A program made the translations under genes and the position numbers. From Gnetum montanum (taxonomy: Eukaryota; Streptophyta; Gnetopsida; Gnetales; Gnetaceae): a stretch of DNA of 64,000 bases. Location: the NCBI GenBank assembly GCA_015680685.1, contig MNCI01001040.1, forward strand, positions 500,734-564,733. The letters are read 5' to 3'. Each line of letters begins with the position of its first letter. The first letter of the stretch is position 1. The notes beneath the pieces are model-generated. The model saw nothing but the letters and a program-made list of their open reading frames with translations, was not told the DNA's origin and did not search any database. This document shows positions 32,761-44,240 of the stretch, piece after piece.

Positions 32761-32827
32761 TACTATTGGTTCTGANTCACTATCACTTGAAGCTTCGAAG
32801 CTCCCTTTAACCCAAAAACTACGCTCA

Positions 32828-35800
32828 ATGCATACAGTCATGATAACTCATGTTGTAACCAATTGGATAAAAGTTGGCCATCTTTCTAGGAAATTCTCTG
32901 ATCCTAGGAGTCCTCTAATATATCTACAAATTGCTGGAAATGAACCATGCAAGGCTCTTTTGGATTCAGGTTCTGGTGTCAACTTGATTTCTCAAGAAAT
33001 GTACAAAGCATGGAACCTACCTCAACTCAAAAAGAGTAACATTCATTTAGAGTTGGATGACTAGTCCATCACTGTCTCGTTGGGACTAATGAAGGACATC
33101 GTCACCACTGTTTGTGGGTGATTGTATCTAGCTGACTTTCTAGTGATTCAAGTAAACAACGGTAAGGGGGACTTCCCAATCATAATCAAAAGAGCATGGC
33201 TAAGCATAGTTGATGCATGCCTAGGAATCTATGACCTTTCCTTGGAAATATCAAAGGAAAATACATTTAGAAAGATCAAGAAGAAGAAAGTTCCATTCAT
33301 CGCATACAATGACACAAGGTGTAATTACATGCAGAAGTCATGGTTCGTGCAACATCTAACATTACCTGCATGCAATCAATGTGCACAAGTGACTGATATA
33401 CAAAGATGCATGTATGCAGCAGCCACAAGATAGGAACACACCCAGTGGCTGATAAGTGATCAAGAAAGTAGTTCACTCATATGCATGGAACCAACTGAGG
33501 GTTTGACTTGCACTTACATCAATAGCATAGATGCATTAGAGCAAGTCCACTGCCAACTTCCAAGTCTTAACCTAGAAAATATCAACTAGGGGAAGTTGGA
33601 AATCCCTGATTAGTTTAAGCAAGAGCCCCTTAAGATAAAACCATTACCCACTGATATGGAATACACATTTCTTAAAAATGGAAAATTGGTAATTATTAAC
33701 GCTAAGCTCACTCTACAACAAAAAGAGAGACTACTGAAGGTAATAAACAAATGGTCGAAAGCCTTCGCTTAGTCATATCCCAAATTAACTGGAATAGATC
33801 CTAGGATATTCCAACATAAAATTTACATTGATCCCTCCATGAAGCCTCAAAGACAACCGCAAAGGCATTTGAACCCAAAGCTAAAGCAAGTAGTTAAGGA
33901 AGAAATTGAATAGCTTCTAAAAGCTGGGTTCATCTACCCCATTGCTGATAGCGAATGGGTTGGCCCCTTAGTTATAATGTCCAAAAGGGAAGGTAAATGG
34001 AGGGCATGCATAGATTTCAGGCTACTAAACATGGCAACATTCAAGGACCATTTTCCATTGCCATTCGTTGACCAAGTCTTAGACACCATTGCAGGGCATC
34101 GCTACTATAGTTTTCTGGATGGGTATAGTGGGTACAACCAAATACAAATAGCCCTAGAAGACCAAGCCAAGACTACATTCACCAATCCTTGGGAAACATT
34201 TGCATACAAATAGATGTCATTTGGCTTGTGCAATGCCCCTGCAACATTTCAATGATTAGTTCTAAGCATATTCCAGTAGTAGATAGGAAATGGTGTGGAA
34301 GTCTTCATGAACGACTTCTCCACCTACGGAGCAAACTTTGATCAAGCCTTGGACTGGTTAGAGTAAGGATTAAAACGATGTGTAGAAACCAATTTAAGGC
34401 TCAACTAGTAGAAAAGCAATTTGATGGTCCAAGAAGGTGTTGTACTAGGGCATAAAATCTCACAAATAGGGATAGAGGTAGACCCCGAAAAGATCAAAGT
34501 TAGCCAAGGAATTACCTGTCAACCAGAAACTGTAAAAGATATCCAGTCATTCCTTAGACACATTGACTACTATAGATGCTTTATTGAGAACTTTTCAAAG
34601 GTTGCAAAACCATTGGTTGAATTAATGAAAAATGATGTACCTTTCGAATGGACTAGGGAATGCGAACTCACTTTCCAAAGTTTAAAATAGAAGCTAGTAG
34701 AAACACCTATTCTACAAGGTCCTGACTGGTCCAGGCCATTTCACATAATGACTAACGCATCCAACTATGCTCTAGGAGCTGTACTTACACAGTTAGATGA
34801 TGAAAAACATCCTTATTACATCCACTGTGCAAGTAGAAGTATCACTAGTGCACAACTTAACTACACTACAATAGAGAAAGAATTAATGGTTGTAGTGTTT
34901 GCACTAGAAAAATTTAGGTACTATATCTTTGGCTATTAAGTATTCATACACACTATTCATAGTGCAATAAGGTTCCTAATGAATAATCCAATGGTAAGCC
35001 TTTGCATCATACACTAGCTTGTAATCTTACAAGAGTTCAATCTTATGATGATCGATTGTAAAGGCACCGAGAACGTAGTTGCTGATCATTTATCTCAATT
35101 GCAATGGGACAACAAAGAGGATGAGTATCCAATTTCTAATTATTTCCTAGATAAACTCCTTTTTGCAGGTGTAGTAAATAATCAATTAACCATGGAGACA
35201 AATTGGTATAGTAGCATTCTCACCTATCTTCTTACACAAAAAACACAACAAGGGTTTGACGCCAAAAAGAAACAACAGTTTCTTCACTGAGCCAAGTATT
35301 TTATGGAAATCAATGGGCAACTCTATAAAGTATGTCCTAATGGCTTGGTTCGATGGTGTGTTCCTAACGTACGTCAACTGCAAGTTCTCCAAGATGCTCA
35401 TGAGGGTCCTTGTGGAGGTCATTATGCTGGGAGATAAATAGCCATTAAGATCTTGCTTGAAGCATATTATTGGCCTACATTGTTTCAGGACACCTGTCAT
35501 TTTGTCCAATCTTGTGAGCACTATCAACATGATGGGGGGATGACTGCTAGAATGGAGGATCCACAATAATGGATCCAACCTTTAGAACCCTTCGATATTT
35601 GGGAAATTGATTTTATGGGGAGGATTACACCAATGTCCAATGGAAAATTTTATATCGTAGTTGCCATTAACTACCTAACAAAATGGGCCGAAGTAGTTAC
35701 TGTTAAAGATTGTACATCATCTACAGCTACACGATTTGTTCAACAACAGATTGTGAACAGGTTTGGTGTGCTACATGCACTTATTTCAAGCAATGGTACA

Positions 35801-36562
35801 CACTTCATAGGTGCAACTTTTTGAAAATTAATGCAACACTTAAGGGTTGATCATAAATTGACTACACCATACCATCCCCAAGCGAATGGTTAAGTAGAGG
35901 TTACCAATAGGGAGATTAGAAAAACATTGACAAGAACTATTAGCAAGTATAGGTGAGACTAGAGCACTAAACTGAACAATGCTCTTTGGGCATACCACTC
36001 TACATAGAAACTCTCTACAGGCTACTCTCCTTCCGAGTTAGTGTACGGAAAGCTTTCGACACTTCCTATTCAAACTGAGATCCATACACTATCCACGACA
36101 TGTGACCTCAACCTGGACCTCAATCTAGCACAAAAACAAAGGTTAATGACCCTTAATTTTCTAGATGAGAACTAACTAGCTGCCCTGTCATCTAATGAAC
36201 TACAAAAGGCATTCAATAAACAATTTCATGACCTAAGAATTAGAAAAGTTAAATATCAACCAGGAGATAAGGTTCTCTATTAGAATCCCACACATGTGCC
36301 ACGATGCACTAAATTTCAAACACTATGAGAAGGACCTTATATTATTTATGTAACTTTTCCTTCAAGGGCCATGACAATATACAAACTTGAGAGCCCAGAC
36401 AAGAAGCTGTTGGTCAACATGCAACAAACCAAACCTTTCCATGAGCTTAGGACAACTAGTACACATGCTACCTCTGTTGGTGGACAACCCTACTCACTAT
36501 TTTGGATCCCCTCCTTCCAACTCAATCATGGGAGAGATGGCCACCTATGCCAACCATTCTAG
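32828..36562 (+). pseudogene. pol: Athila-like protease, RT, RNase H and integrase
   Basis: One uninterrupted frame, without any indel, for 3.7 kb, but with about 28 stops (roughly sixteen TAG, six TAA, six TGA). Protease: CKALLDSGSGVNLIS at about 32950 with an intact D-S-G. RT: FIYPIADSEWVGPLV, WRACIDFRLLN, YSGYNQI, MSFGLCNAPATFQ, and motif C VFMNDFS with Asn at 34310-34312 instead of the first Asp. RNase H: SNYALGAVLTQ and NYTTIEKELMVVVFALEKF. Integrase: EGPCGGHYAG, CEHYQ, WEIDFMGR, then ALISSNGTHF (second Asp lost), PQANG*VEVTNR, and a GDKVLY C-terminal domain. It once copied and inserted the element; it is now dead. Confidence 0.88.
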
Positions 36563-38478
36563 GCCCTTAGTTCTTTTTGAATTTTTTTTACACATTTTTG
36601 TTTTACACATTCTTGTTTTACACATTTTTCCAACTTTCTTATTTTTTTTTACACCATCGTTCACATTTTTACTGTTTCTTTGTTTGCCTGATTTAGTTTT
36701 ATTCATCATCCAATAAGTGCCCATGATGGTGGATTGAATTATATCATATTGATTGCTAATGTTTGATTTTTTACCTTTGAATTATGATGTTGATATTAAG
36801 GTATGGTTCTTTTGGTAAAACATGCAATGAGTCCACATCGCCCACTCAGCTATTCCACTCTATGGTCTCCCTTGGTTTTGGAACTGTACCATCCCTTTTT
36901 CTAATTAAACTTATTACTAAACTGGTGGCTTGGTATTCTTCAAACCGATGAAGGACTTAATGGATGAAAAGGGTGTGACTTCAAGGGAATTTGATGCATT
37001 TGTGTTGGCCATTCTCTTGGGTGCTTGGATGCTTTTTCTTAGGTTTTCCACTATTCTACCATTAATCAAATATCAGGAAGCTGAGTGAATAAAAATAAGT
37101 CTTTGCATGATGTGGTTCTCACACAAAAAGAGAGAGAGAGAGAGAGAGAAGGAAGAGAAAAAAAGTGAGAATTCAAAGCAAACCCCTTAGACATAATAAA
37201 ACAATATGGGCTACAAGCACTAGTTATGGCACTAGAAAGACATGTTACCCATACCTGAAGGTTCCCTCTAATTAAGGCCCTTTCTCATTTCTTGCTTCTC
37301 CATCTCACTCTCCTTGGAATGGTGGTGACTCTTTGGGAAAGAATTCTTGTTACTTCAACGAGATGGATTGGCTAAGTGTATTGATGTGAGGTCACTGAAT
37401 GTGGTTGGTTTGAGTCCAAATTTGGAATGAGTTCTACTCAGTCACATTAACCATGACATGCACAAGGGACTTTACACAACCTTGCTCTTGGGATTCCATT
37501 CCAATTCTACTCTCCATATTTCTTTCCATGTTCCACCTCATTGTCAATTTTATGATTAGTCCATATTCTGGTTGATGCATTGTTCTTCCTTGGTAAACTC
37601 TTATCGGTAAGTTTTTAACTCTTGCTTCCAAATGACATTCCTAGAGCCTATAGACTCTTTGTTTTGTGGGTTTTTCAGAGCATAAAGTGCATGAGCCTAC
37701 TTTGGGGAGGAGCCACTAGCATTCCTTTTTGGTGTAATTGTTAAGTTCTTTCCCTTAAACATTCTCTACAATCAACCATTTCTTGTTTCATCCCCATCTT
37801 TGACATCCATCTTATTGGCATTGTCGTTGTTATTTTTCCCATCTTTCTTGTTCCTTATATTTTTCCATCTTATTTCTACCAAAGGTTCGCTCTTAGTCAT
37901 GGGGGCCCTGGCACAAATTTTTTAATTTCTTCATTCTACTACTTGCCTAACCCCTACACCTTGGGTAGTTATTAGTAATAACACCCTAACCCAGTTTCTG
38001 CCATAACCACAACCCAACCAATGCGCTTTATATTGAGGCAAGGTATAAACTACATTGTGGTTTACTTATCCTTTCTCATTCATGATTGTGTTGTGTGTGC
38101 AAATGGAAATTACATGGATAATGGACTAGGATAAGAGGGAGCACTCGAGATGGACTAGAGCTGGAGCATTTACACCAGGAACAAGTCTGATTGCATGATT
38201 ACAAAGGGCGTAATCTCGGCATTGGCAACAACAGACCTCATTTTTCTTTTTCTCTTTCTCTCTCCCTTTCTCTTCAAGTTGTCGAACAAAGGTCTGGATG
38301 TCACTTATGTACAGTGTTCACCACCATGCGTATGAACACCAATGTTGTAATGTATTATCAATCCATTCATTGGGCACTTAGAGTCTATCATCTTGTTTCA
38401 CTACTAATTTTTATTCAGTCAATAATCTCATACCTTCTCAATATTTTGTAAGGAACTTGAGGATGAGTTTTCATTCAG
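36563..38478. other. Athila-like 3' internal region, no gene recognised
   Basis: In some Athila elements an env-like gene lies here. I find no supported frame or membrane-protein signature. A (GA)n microsatellite is at about 37129-37150. Confidence 0.5.
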
Positions 38479-38490
38479 TTGTGGGGGTAT
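38479..38490 (+). promoter_or_regulatory. Polypurine tract of the Athila-like element
   Basis: TTGTGGGGGT-type tract directly before the TAATGA start of the 3' LTR, typical of Athila elements. Confidence 0.7.
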
Positions 38491-38855
38491 AATGAATTGC
38501 GATATTAGGGCTGCGATATCAAATCCATGATATTGGAGCTTGTCATACGATGTTGGATACCTAATATCGTGTTCTGCCTCATTACCTATAAATAAGAGGT
38601 GGGCACACTTGGTTTGCATAGTTAGTCTTAGTCTCTTACCCAAAATCTTTCCTTCTCTCCCTCTAAGAGTTAGAATTATTTCTGTGTGCCCACAGTAGGA
38701 GTCATAAAGTGAACGGATCTTTATTCAAGCATTGTGTACCTGAGCACATCTTATGTACGGCAATAAAGATGAACTTTGTGATAAACCTTGCAGCATTCAA
38801 AATAGATTAATTAATGTTATTTTCAGTTATTTAATGCTTTCCTTAGTTAATTAAT

Positions 38856-38889
<34 letters not shown>

Positions 38890-39346
38890 CCNNNNNNNNN
38901 NNNNNACTCTCCTAAGTAAGCACACTCAGTACGATCACTTCAAGCATGGGTGTAACACTTGGTAACCCAGTAATGATTAGTGCTTGGTAATCCCAATAGT
39001 GTTGTGCTGGTTCAAGATGTGTACGGCAAGTAAGAACAGATAGTGGTGTTAGGATTAATTAAAGCCTAGTTAATCAATAGTTAAATTGAATTACTCACTT
39101 AGTTATCTCTCTATTCCCTTATTAGTAGAAGGACATAAAAACACATAAAAAGTATAAAAATTATATCCCTCAAGTTTACTTAACCATACAATCATGACAT
39201 ACGAGTAAGCTTGGGAAGACAATGATTAACCAACCCATTCTTGTTCCATCAAGGCACATAAGCACTTAGTCCTTGGAATTCGACTGAATCATGTGTGTAC
39301 ACTCATATTCGTATGGTTGAGTGTAGGGATACCTCGTTGCTCATCA
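38491..39346 (+). repeat. 3' LTR of the Athila-like element
   Basis: Matches 7178-8022 throughout. The terminal TG is mutated to TA. It contains a (CT)n expansion at about 38858-38886 and a 14-bp N run. Ends CTCATCA, followed by GTAGT. Confidence 0.92.
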
Positions 39347-39351
39347 GTAGT
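39347..39351. repeat. Target site duplication GTAGT, right copy
   Basis: Identical to 7173-7177. Confidence 0.9.
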
Positions 39352-41610
39352 CATCATAAGGATCAAGTTATCTATAGGGATATTGTTATCTTAATGGTGG
39401 TGTCCCCCATGACTATGGGTTTTTCCACTACTGATGGTATTTCTCCTAAGTTTGAGGATGAGTCCAACTAAGATAGTATTGTTGTTGCTATTAGTACTAG
39501 TTCTAGTTTTCTTATGGGTAAGGTAACCTCCTAGGCATTTCCTTTTTACATAACTTTGAATGTGATGCATATGTTATTAATTCCTATAAGTACGTTATGA
39601 TAGGACAACATTCTTTAGGATATTTGTATTGGCATAAGTCACATCCGTCTTCCCCTTCTAATCTAGAATAAGTAACTTCTGCTAAAATAGTAACTTTCCC
39701 ATTACACACGTATATGTCACATCTACTTTGTTTTTCTGGTTTTTTTTTCTTCCCTCCCTTTAGTTAAGGATTTTTTTGTCTTTTTCTCTACTATATTTAG
39801 TGCTATTGTAAAATTTTCATCTACATAATCCTAAATTTAGTCAACCTTTGTTGGAATGTTAGATGCAAAATTTTAAATTGATAAGGTTTTTCTTTGAATC
39901 ACCCCTTCCATAGATTCTTCCTCTTATGCCTCATAAACCTAGATATATCTTTTGTAAATAGATGAATCCTTATTATATTTTTCTGTAGACTTTCTCTTTC
40001 TTAGCTCTCCTTCTTTCTTATGTACTTGAGCAATTAGCCTTTTTATTTTTTGGGCTCTCATTTCAAACAATCTCTCTTAGGGTCTCTCTTGCTATACTCC
40101 TTAACCCATCAATTATGTATCTGAGTTGTTCCTTCTAAGGAAAATCATGCTCTAGGCATGTATGTAAGAGTGAATAAAATTTGCCCAAGGCTATATCAAG
40201 GGACTCATTACTTCCTCTTTTTTTATCCTTGGATTTTTTTTCCTTAACTTTAACACTCTACAATAAGTCATATACTTATCATTGAAAAGTTCTAATGTCA
40301 TGCTCCATCATAGAATTTGATTCTAGGGATCGATGCTACATTTTTACTTCTTTAATTAGTATTCTAAGAAACAACTTAAGTTTTTTCTACTCAATCTTAA
40401 TAATTTTTTGAGTACATAGGCATTGTGGAACACTTGTAGATGATATTGTGGCTTAGGATTATAACCTCCTTCAAATTTCAACATGTTGTTCATGTCAAGT
40501 CACTTAATGTGACTGTCTCTTTAATGCCTTATCAGAATATAGTCAACCTCTCCAATGTTTAACATGCTTCTAGTGGCTAGTAGAGGTTCATCATGATTCT
40601 TGGGTTTATCATAGTATTAGTTGTAGTAGTGATGTCTTCTTTAATATTCTTCTTTACTTTTTCTTGTGTGCCTTCTCTTTCTCTCTCCCTATCTTCCTCT
40701 TCATCTTCATCATGATGTTTGTCTTTTCCTTGATATCTATCTTAATCTCTTCTTCTCTCCATGTTAATCATTTTACCTTAATCCCTTTGTGAAGATCTAT
40801 CTCCATGCTTGCATTCATATTCATGAAAATTTATCAATGAGTGTGATGAAGAGGATGGAGGACTTGGAGAGTGGTATTAACTTACTCTCCTTTTATAACT
40901 TCTTAATTCTTCCTTTCTAATTCTACTAGAGGTTCTAGTTCTTAGATGTCTCCTTTTATGAGGTCCCTTCTAGAATTTTCAACTAAGTCTAAATGTAGTT
41001 TTTTTTTTTGCATAATATCTTTAATATATAGGACAAGCAGTCAAGAATTGGATTAATGATAGTGAGACTTTTCAACTTGGGACTTTGCATCTTTCTTTTC
41101 TACTAGTATTATTACCTATGATGCATGTTTATTCTTTTCTTATTCATACTTAACTTCCATATTGGCATCTCTTTTAGCTTGGGCTTTAGTTAATTAATAA
41201 GGTCTAGTCATGTTCTTAGTGACTTGATAGCCTTCATGTGCATGATCCAAACCAGATCTTAGTAGAGCCACTTAGAGCATAGATGGAACTAATCAATCTA
41301 GTAGTAATACAATGTTTCCCTATAAATATTTCCATTGAAATTATTCATCTTGATGAAAAATGAAAGTGAAATGTGGATAATATGGATTAATATGAGTAGA
41401 GGAACTCCTTGTTTATATTAGTTCATTCCAACTTTCTTTAACATAAGTTCTATCATTACTTTCATTAATATTATTAGCAAGTGAAAAACTCACATTATGT
41501 GTCAAAGCCATGTTTAATTAGTTAAGACCTAAGTGTATGTTTGAAAATATTATATCTATTTTATGAAATGCCAATACAATAAACCTGTATCACATGTACT
41601 AACTATAATA
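39352..41610 (-). pseudogene. Minus-strand Athila-like gag remnant
   Basis: The minus strand is similar to the gag regions at 30909-32760 (plus) and 47412-48997 (minus). For example, the stretch around 40800-40870 encodes a Ser/His/Asp-rich segment (SPPSSSSHSL, YECKHGDRSS) like the Ser/Arg-rich gag N-terminus, and 39400-39540 aligns with 47440-47580. It is full of stops and frameshifts. It is followed on its 5' side by a primer-site relic and the LTR at 41639, and is cut at 39351 by the Athila-like insertion. Confidence 0.6.
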
Positions 41611-41638
41611 TTGATAACAGCCCCAACAATGGTGCTAA
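41611..41638 (-). promoter_or_regulatory. Degenerate tRNA-Asp-type primer site of a minus-strand element
   Basis: On the minus strand, TTAGCACCATTGTTGGGGCT follows CTCATCA of the LTR, a decayed form of the site at 8024. Confidence 0.55.
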
Positions 41639-43377
41639 TGATGAGTGGTGAGATTTCCCAACACCCAATCATATAAGTCACAAGCATATACATATGACTA
41701 GATCATAACCCGTGGATGGGACAATATCAACTATAGCTAGTTAATATGAAGTTTGCATTCATTGTCTTCTTACTGGTGTTAGTAGTAGTTAGAGTATATG
41801 GTTTAACTCATAGTAAGGCACATAATGCAATGATGTTATTTGGCTATCATGATACTAGAGTAAAACATAGCAAATTCTAAGATTTTCCAATGTCCAACCA
41901 TACAAGTCACAATTGTATACATGTGATTAGATCATAATTCAAAAATAAAATCATGATCATTGTCTTATTATTGGATTTAATGGTAGTCAAAGCATATGTT
42001 TTAACTTGAAATAAGGCATATGATGCAATTATGCTATTTGGCTATAATGATACTAAAGTATAACATAGTGAATTAAGTATTAAGTCTATTAACTAAGAAA
42101 CAATAAAAATAATATGCTAAGCTAACCTAATGGTAATAAGCATCTAGTCTTGGCTTGTCATACATGCCTTGAGCTAGTATAATTGCCACTAGGATTACCA
42201 AACAACTTGCTACCTCGTGAACCAAGCAAAGTTACTGATGAGATGAAATATCGCATAGGCTACGATCTCGCATCCCATGCGATATCGTGTACGTGATATT
42301 GCGTCGTCCCCTGCAATGTGGCGTATGCGATATTGCGGTCCACCACCATATCTATAAATAAGAGGCGGCTCACCCATGTTTCTCCATCCTGAGTTAGAAG
42401 TAGGGAAACTCTGGCAGTTTGATCACTCCAGAGATAGAATATTTTCCATGTGCCCACAGTAGGAGTCCTAAAGTGAACGGATCTTTATTCGAGCAACATT
42501 GTACCTAAACACAAGTTGTGTATGGAAATAAAGACGAGCTTCTTGGATAAACCTTGTAGTGCATAGAATAGGATTTTATTTATTATTTTCTCTCTCACCC
42601 TTAAACTCCTCGAATGCGGAATGAGTACGACTTGATTACAAGTAGCTAAGGATGTGTATGGATAGTCAAGGAATCAGCTTCTCATCACACTTAGGCTAGA
42701 TAGATTCTCTCAACCCTTTCCTCCTAGTTAGGTGCCTCAGTACAACCACTTCAAGCACATGCGTTACGTGCAGTGATCCCAGCAACAATTAGCGTTTCGT
42801 AGCCACGGTTGCATCGGTTTAGGTTGTGTACGGTAAGTGGGAATGGATGCTGATGCTAGGTAATTTAGACTTAGTTCATTAGTTAGAGTTAGTTAGTTTC
42901 TCCAACCCTTCACCTCGATAGCAGGAGATAAAACATAAAAGACCATAAAAATCATATACCTCGGACTTACTTAACCATACACCATGACAATCACAAGTAA
43001 GTCTGGGAAGACAACGAATGATTAACCCCAAGTGTTCCATGGGGCATGTAGGCACTTAGTCTGCAGAGTTCGACCGAATCGCACGTGCTATGCTCGTTTC
43101 GTATGGTTGAGTGTAGGGGTACCTCGCCACTCATCAGTTACTACTAGGTTACCAAATAATTATATGTTACACTTAAAACTAGTCATACTTATTTCATCAA
43201 ATTACTAACATATATTAGAAACATAAATGATAATTGAAACATAATAGACATTTGAAATTAAATGACAATGAAAGGTAAATCTATTCTAAGTGATATAATA
43301 TAATGATAAAAAATGATCTTGATCTTTATTATCAATCATAAAGCATGTACAGGTACACTTCACTGAGTGATGAGTGG
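41639..43377 (-). repeat. Minus-strand Athila-type LTR interrupted by a solo LTR
   Basis: On the plus strand it begins TGATGAGTGGTGAG and contains ACTAGGATTACCAAACAACTTG, the reverse complement of the LTR block around GGTAATCCCAGTAG. The solo LTR at 42236-43136 sits inside it, after which the same LTR resumes (ACTAGGTTACC). It is broken at 43378 by another LTR. Confidence 0.6.
42236..43136 (+). mobile_element. Solo LTR of an Athila-like family
   Basis: 901 bp, beginning TGATGAG and ending CTCATCA. It is flanked by perfect 5-bp GTTAC duplications (42231-42235 and 43137-43141). It carries the GCGATATCG ladder and TATAAATA at about 42352, like the LTR at 7178. It formed by LTR-LTR recombination that removed the interior. 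Confidence 0.92.
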
Positions 43378-44240
43378 TAAGTATACCCTACACCCAACCA
43401 TATGAATTACAAGCATTCACATGCAATCCGATTGAATTTTGTAGACCTTAAGTTCCTAAGTACGCTAGTTCTAGAAAATGAAATCTAAGCATGACAATCA
43501 TTGTCTTCCAACCTACACTTGTGAGGCTTAGTTGTATGGTTAACTGTAATTGGGGCACATGATTTTTCTTATTTTATATTTTATCTACCTACGATTGATA
43601 ATAAGTTGAAACTCAATTTATTAACAAATTTACCTAATTTAATTACCAATTAATGACTGACTATCCTAACATAAGCATCTGTTTCCACTTTTGATACACA
43701 TTCTGAACACATACAACATTGTTGGATTAGCAAGCATTAAGTGCTACTAGGATTACCAAGTGTTGTATGTTATGCTCGAAGTAGTTGTACTTATGTATTT
43801 AATCTATTTACCTTAATTAGTTAAGTAATTGAAGTTTTAATTGTCTTAATTAATCATGTAATTAATAAAAACAATAAATGTAGAAATAAATCATTAATAT
43901 ATTCCAAATGCTGCAAGGTTTGATTAAAAGGCTCATCTTTATTGTCGTTCATACTAGTGTGCTCAAGTACATCAGTGCTCGAATAAAGATCCATACACTT
44001 TCTAACTCCTATTGCAGGCATTTAGAAAAATATTCTAACTTTCAAATGACAAAATTGCAAGAGCTCTACTACAACTATGATAAGACATGCCCTAAACATG
44101 GTAGGTGAGCATGGATTTATAGGCAAAAAAAGACACTACATCAATAGGGCTACATCAATGCATCAAATCATGTGTCGAGAGGGCCTAGTCAATGAGGCCT
44201 AGTCCATGGGACCTAGTCAATGTAACTAATCCATGATTCA
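43378..44240 (-). repeat. Minus-strand Athila-type LTR
   Basis: Starts TGATGAGTGGTAAG on the plus strand and ends near CCATGATTCA. It contains the reversed TATA region (TTTATAGGC at about 44118) and the AATAAAGATCC block. It lies inside the LTR at 41639-43377. I found no target duplication and no primer site, so a solo or truncated LTR is likely. Confidence 0.6.

Larger units (their letters stand above)
7178..39346 (+). mobile_element. Athila-like Ty3/gypsy element, host of nested insertions
   Basis: An LTR retrotransposon with LTRs at 7178-8022 and 38491-39346, flanked by GTAGT on both sides. The primer-binding site at 8024 resembles the tRNA-Asp type used by Athila elements, and the 3' LTR follows a TTGTGGGGG polypurine tract. 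Gene order is gag (8160-8536, then from 30909), protease, reverse transcriptase, RNase H and integrase (32828-36562), then about 1.9 kb of non-coding sequence. The gag is split by the Tat-like element at 8537-30908. Without that insertion the element is about 9.8 kb. It is inactive: gag-pol carries dozens of stops and the RT active site is mutated. Confidence 0.9.

Noticed and set aside
8160-36562. Ciliate-like genetic code (TAG/TAA read as Gln)
   Set aside because: Many stops fall at Gln positions, but TGA also appears at Arg positions and the catalytic Asp residues are lost too. C-to-T/G-to-A decay explains all of these in a plant retrotransposon without recoding.
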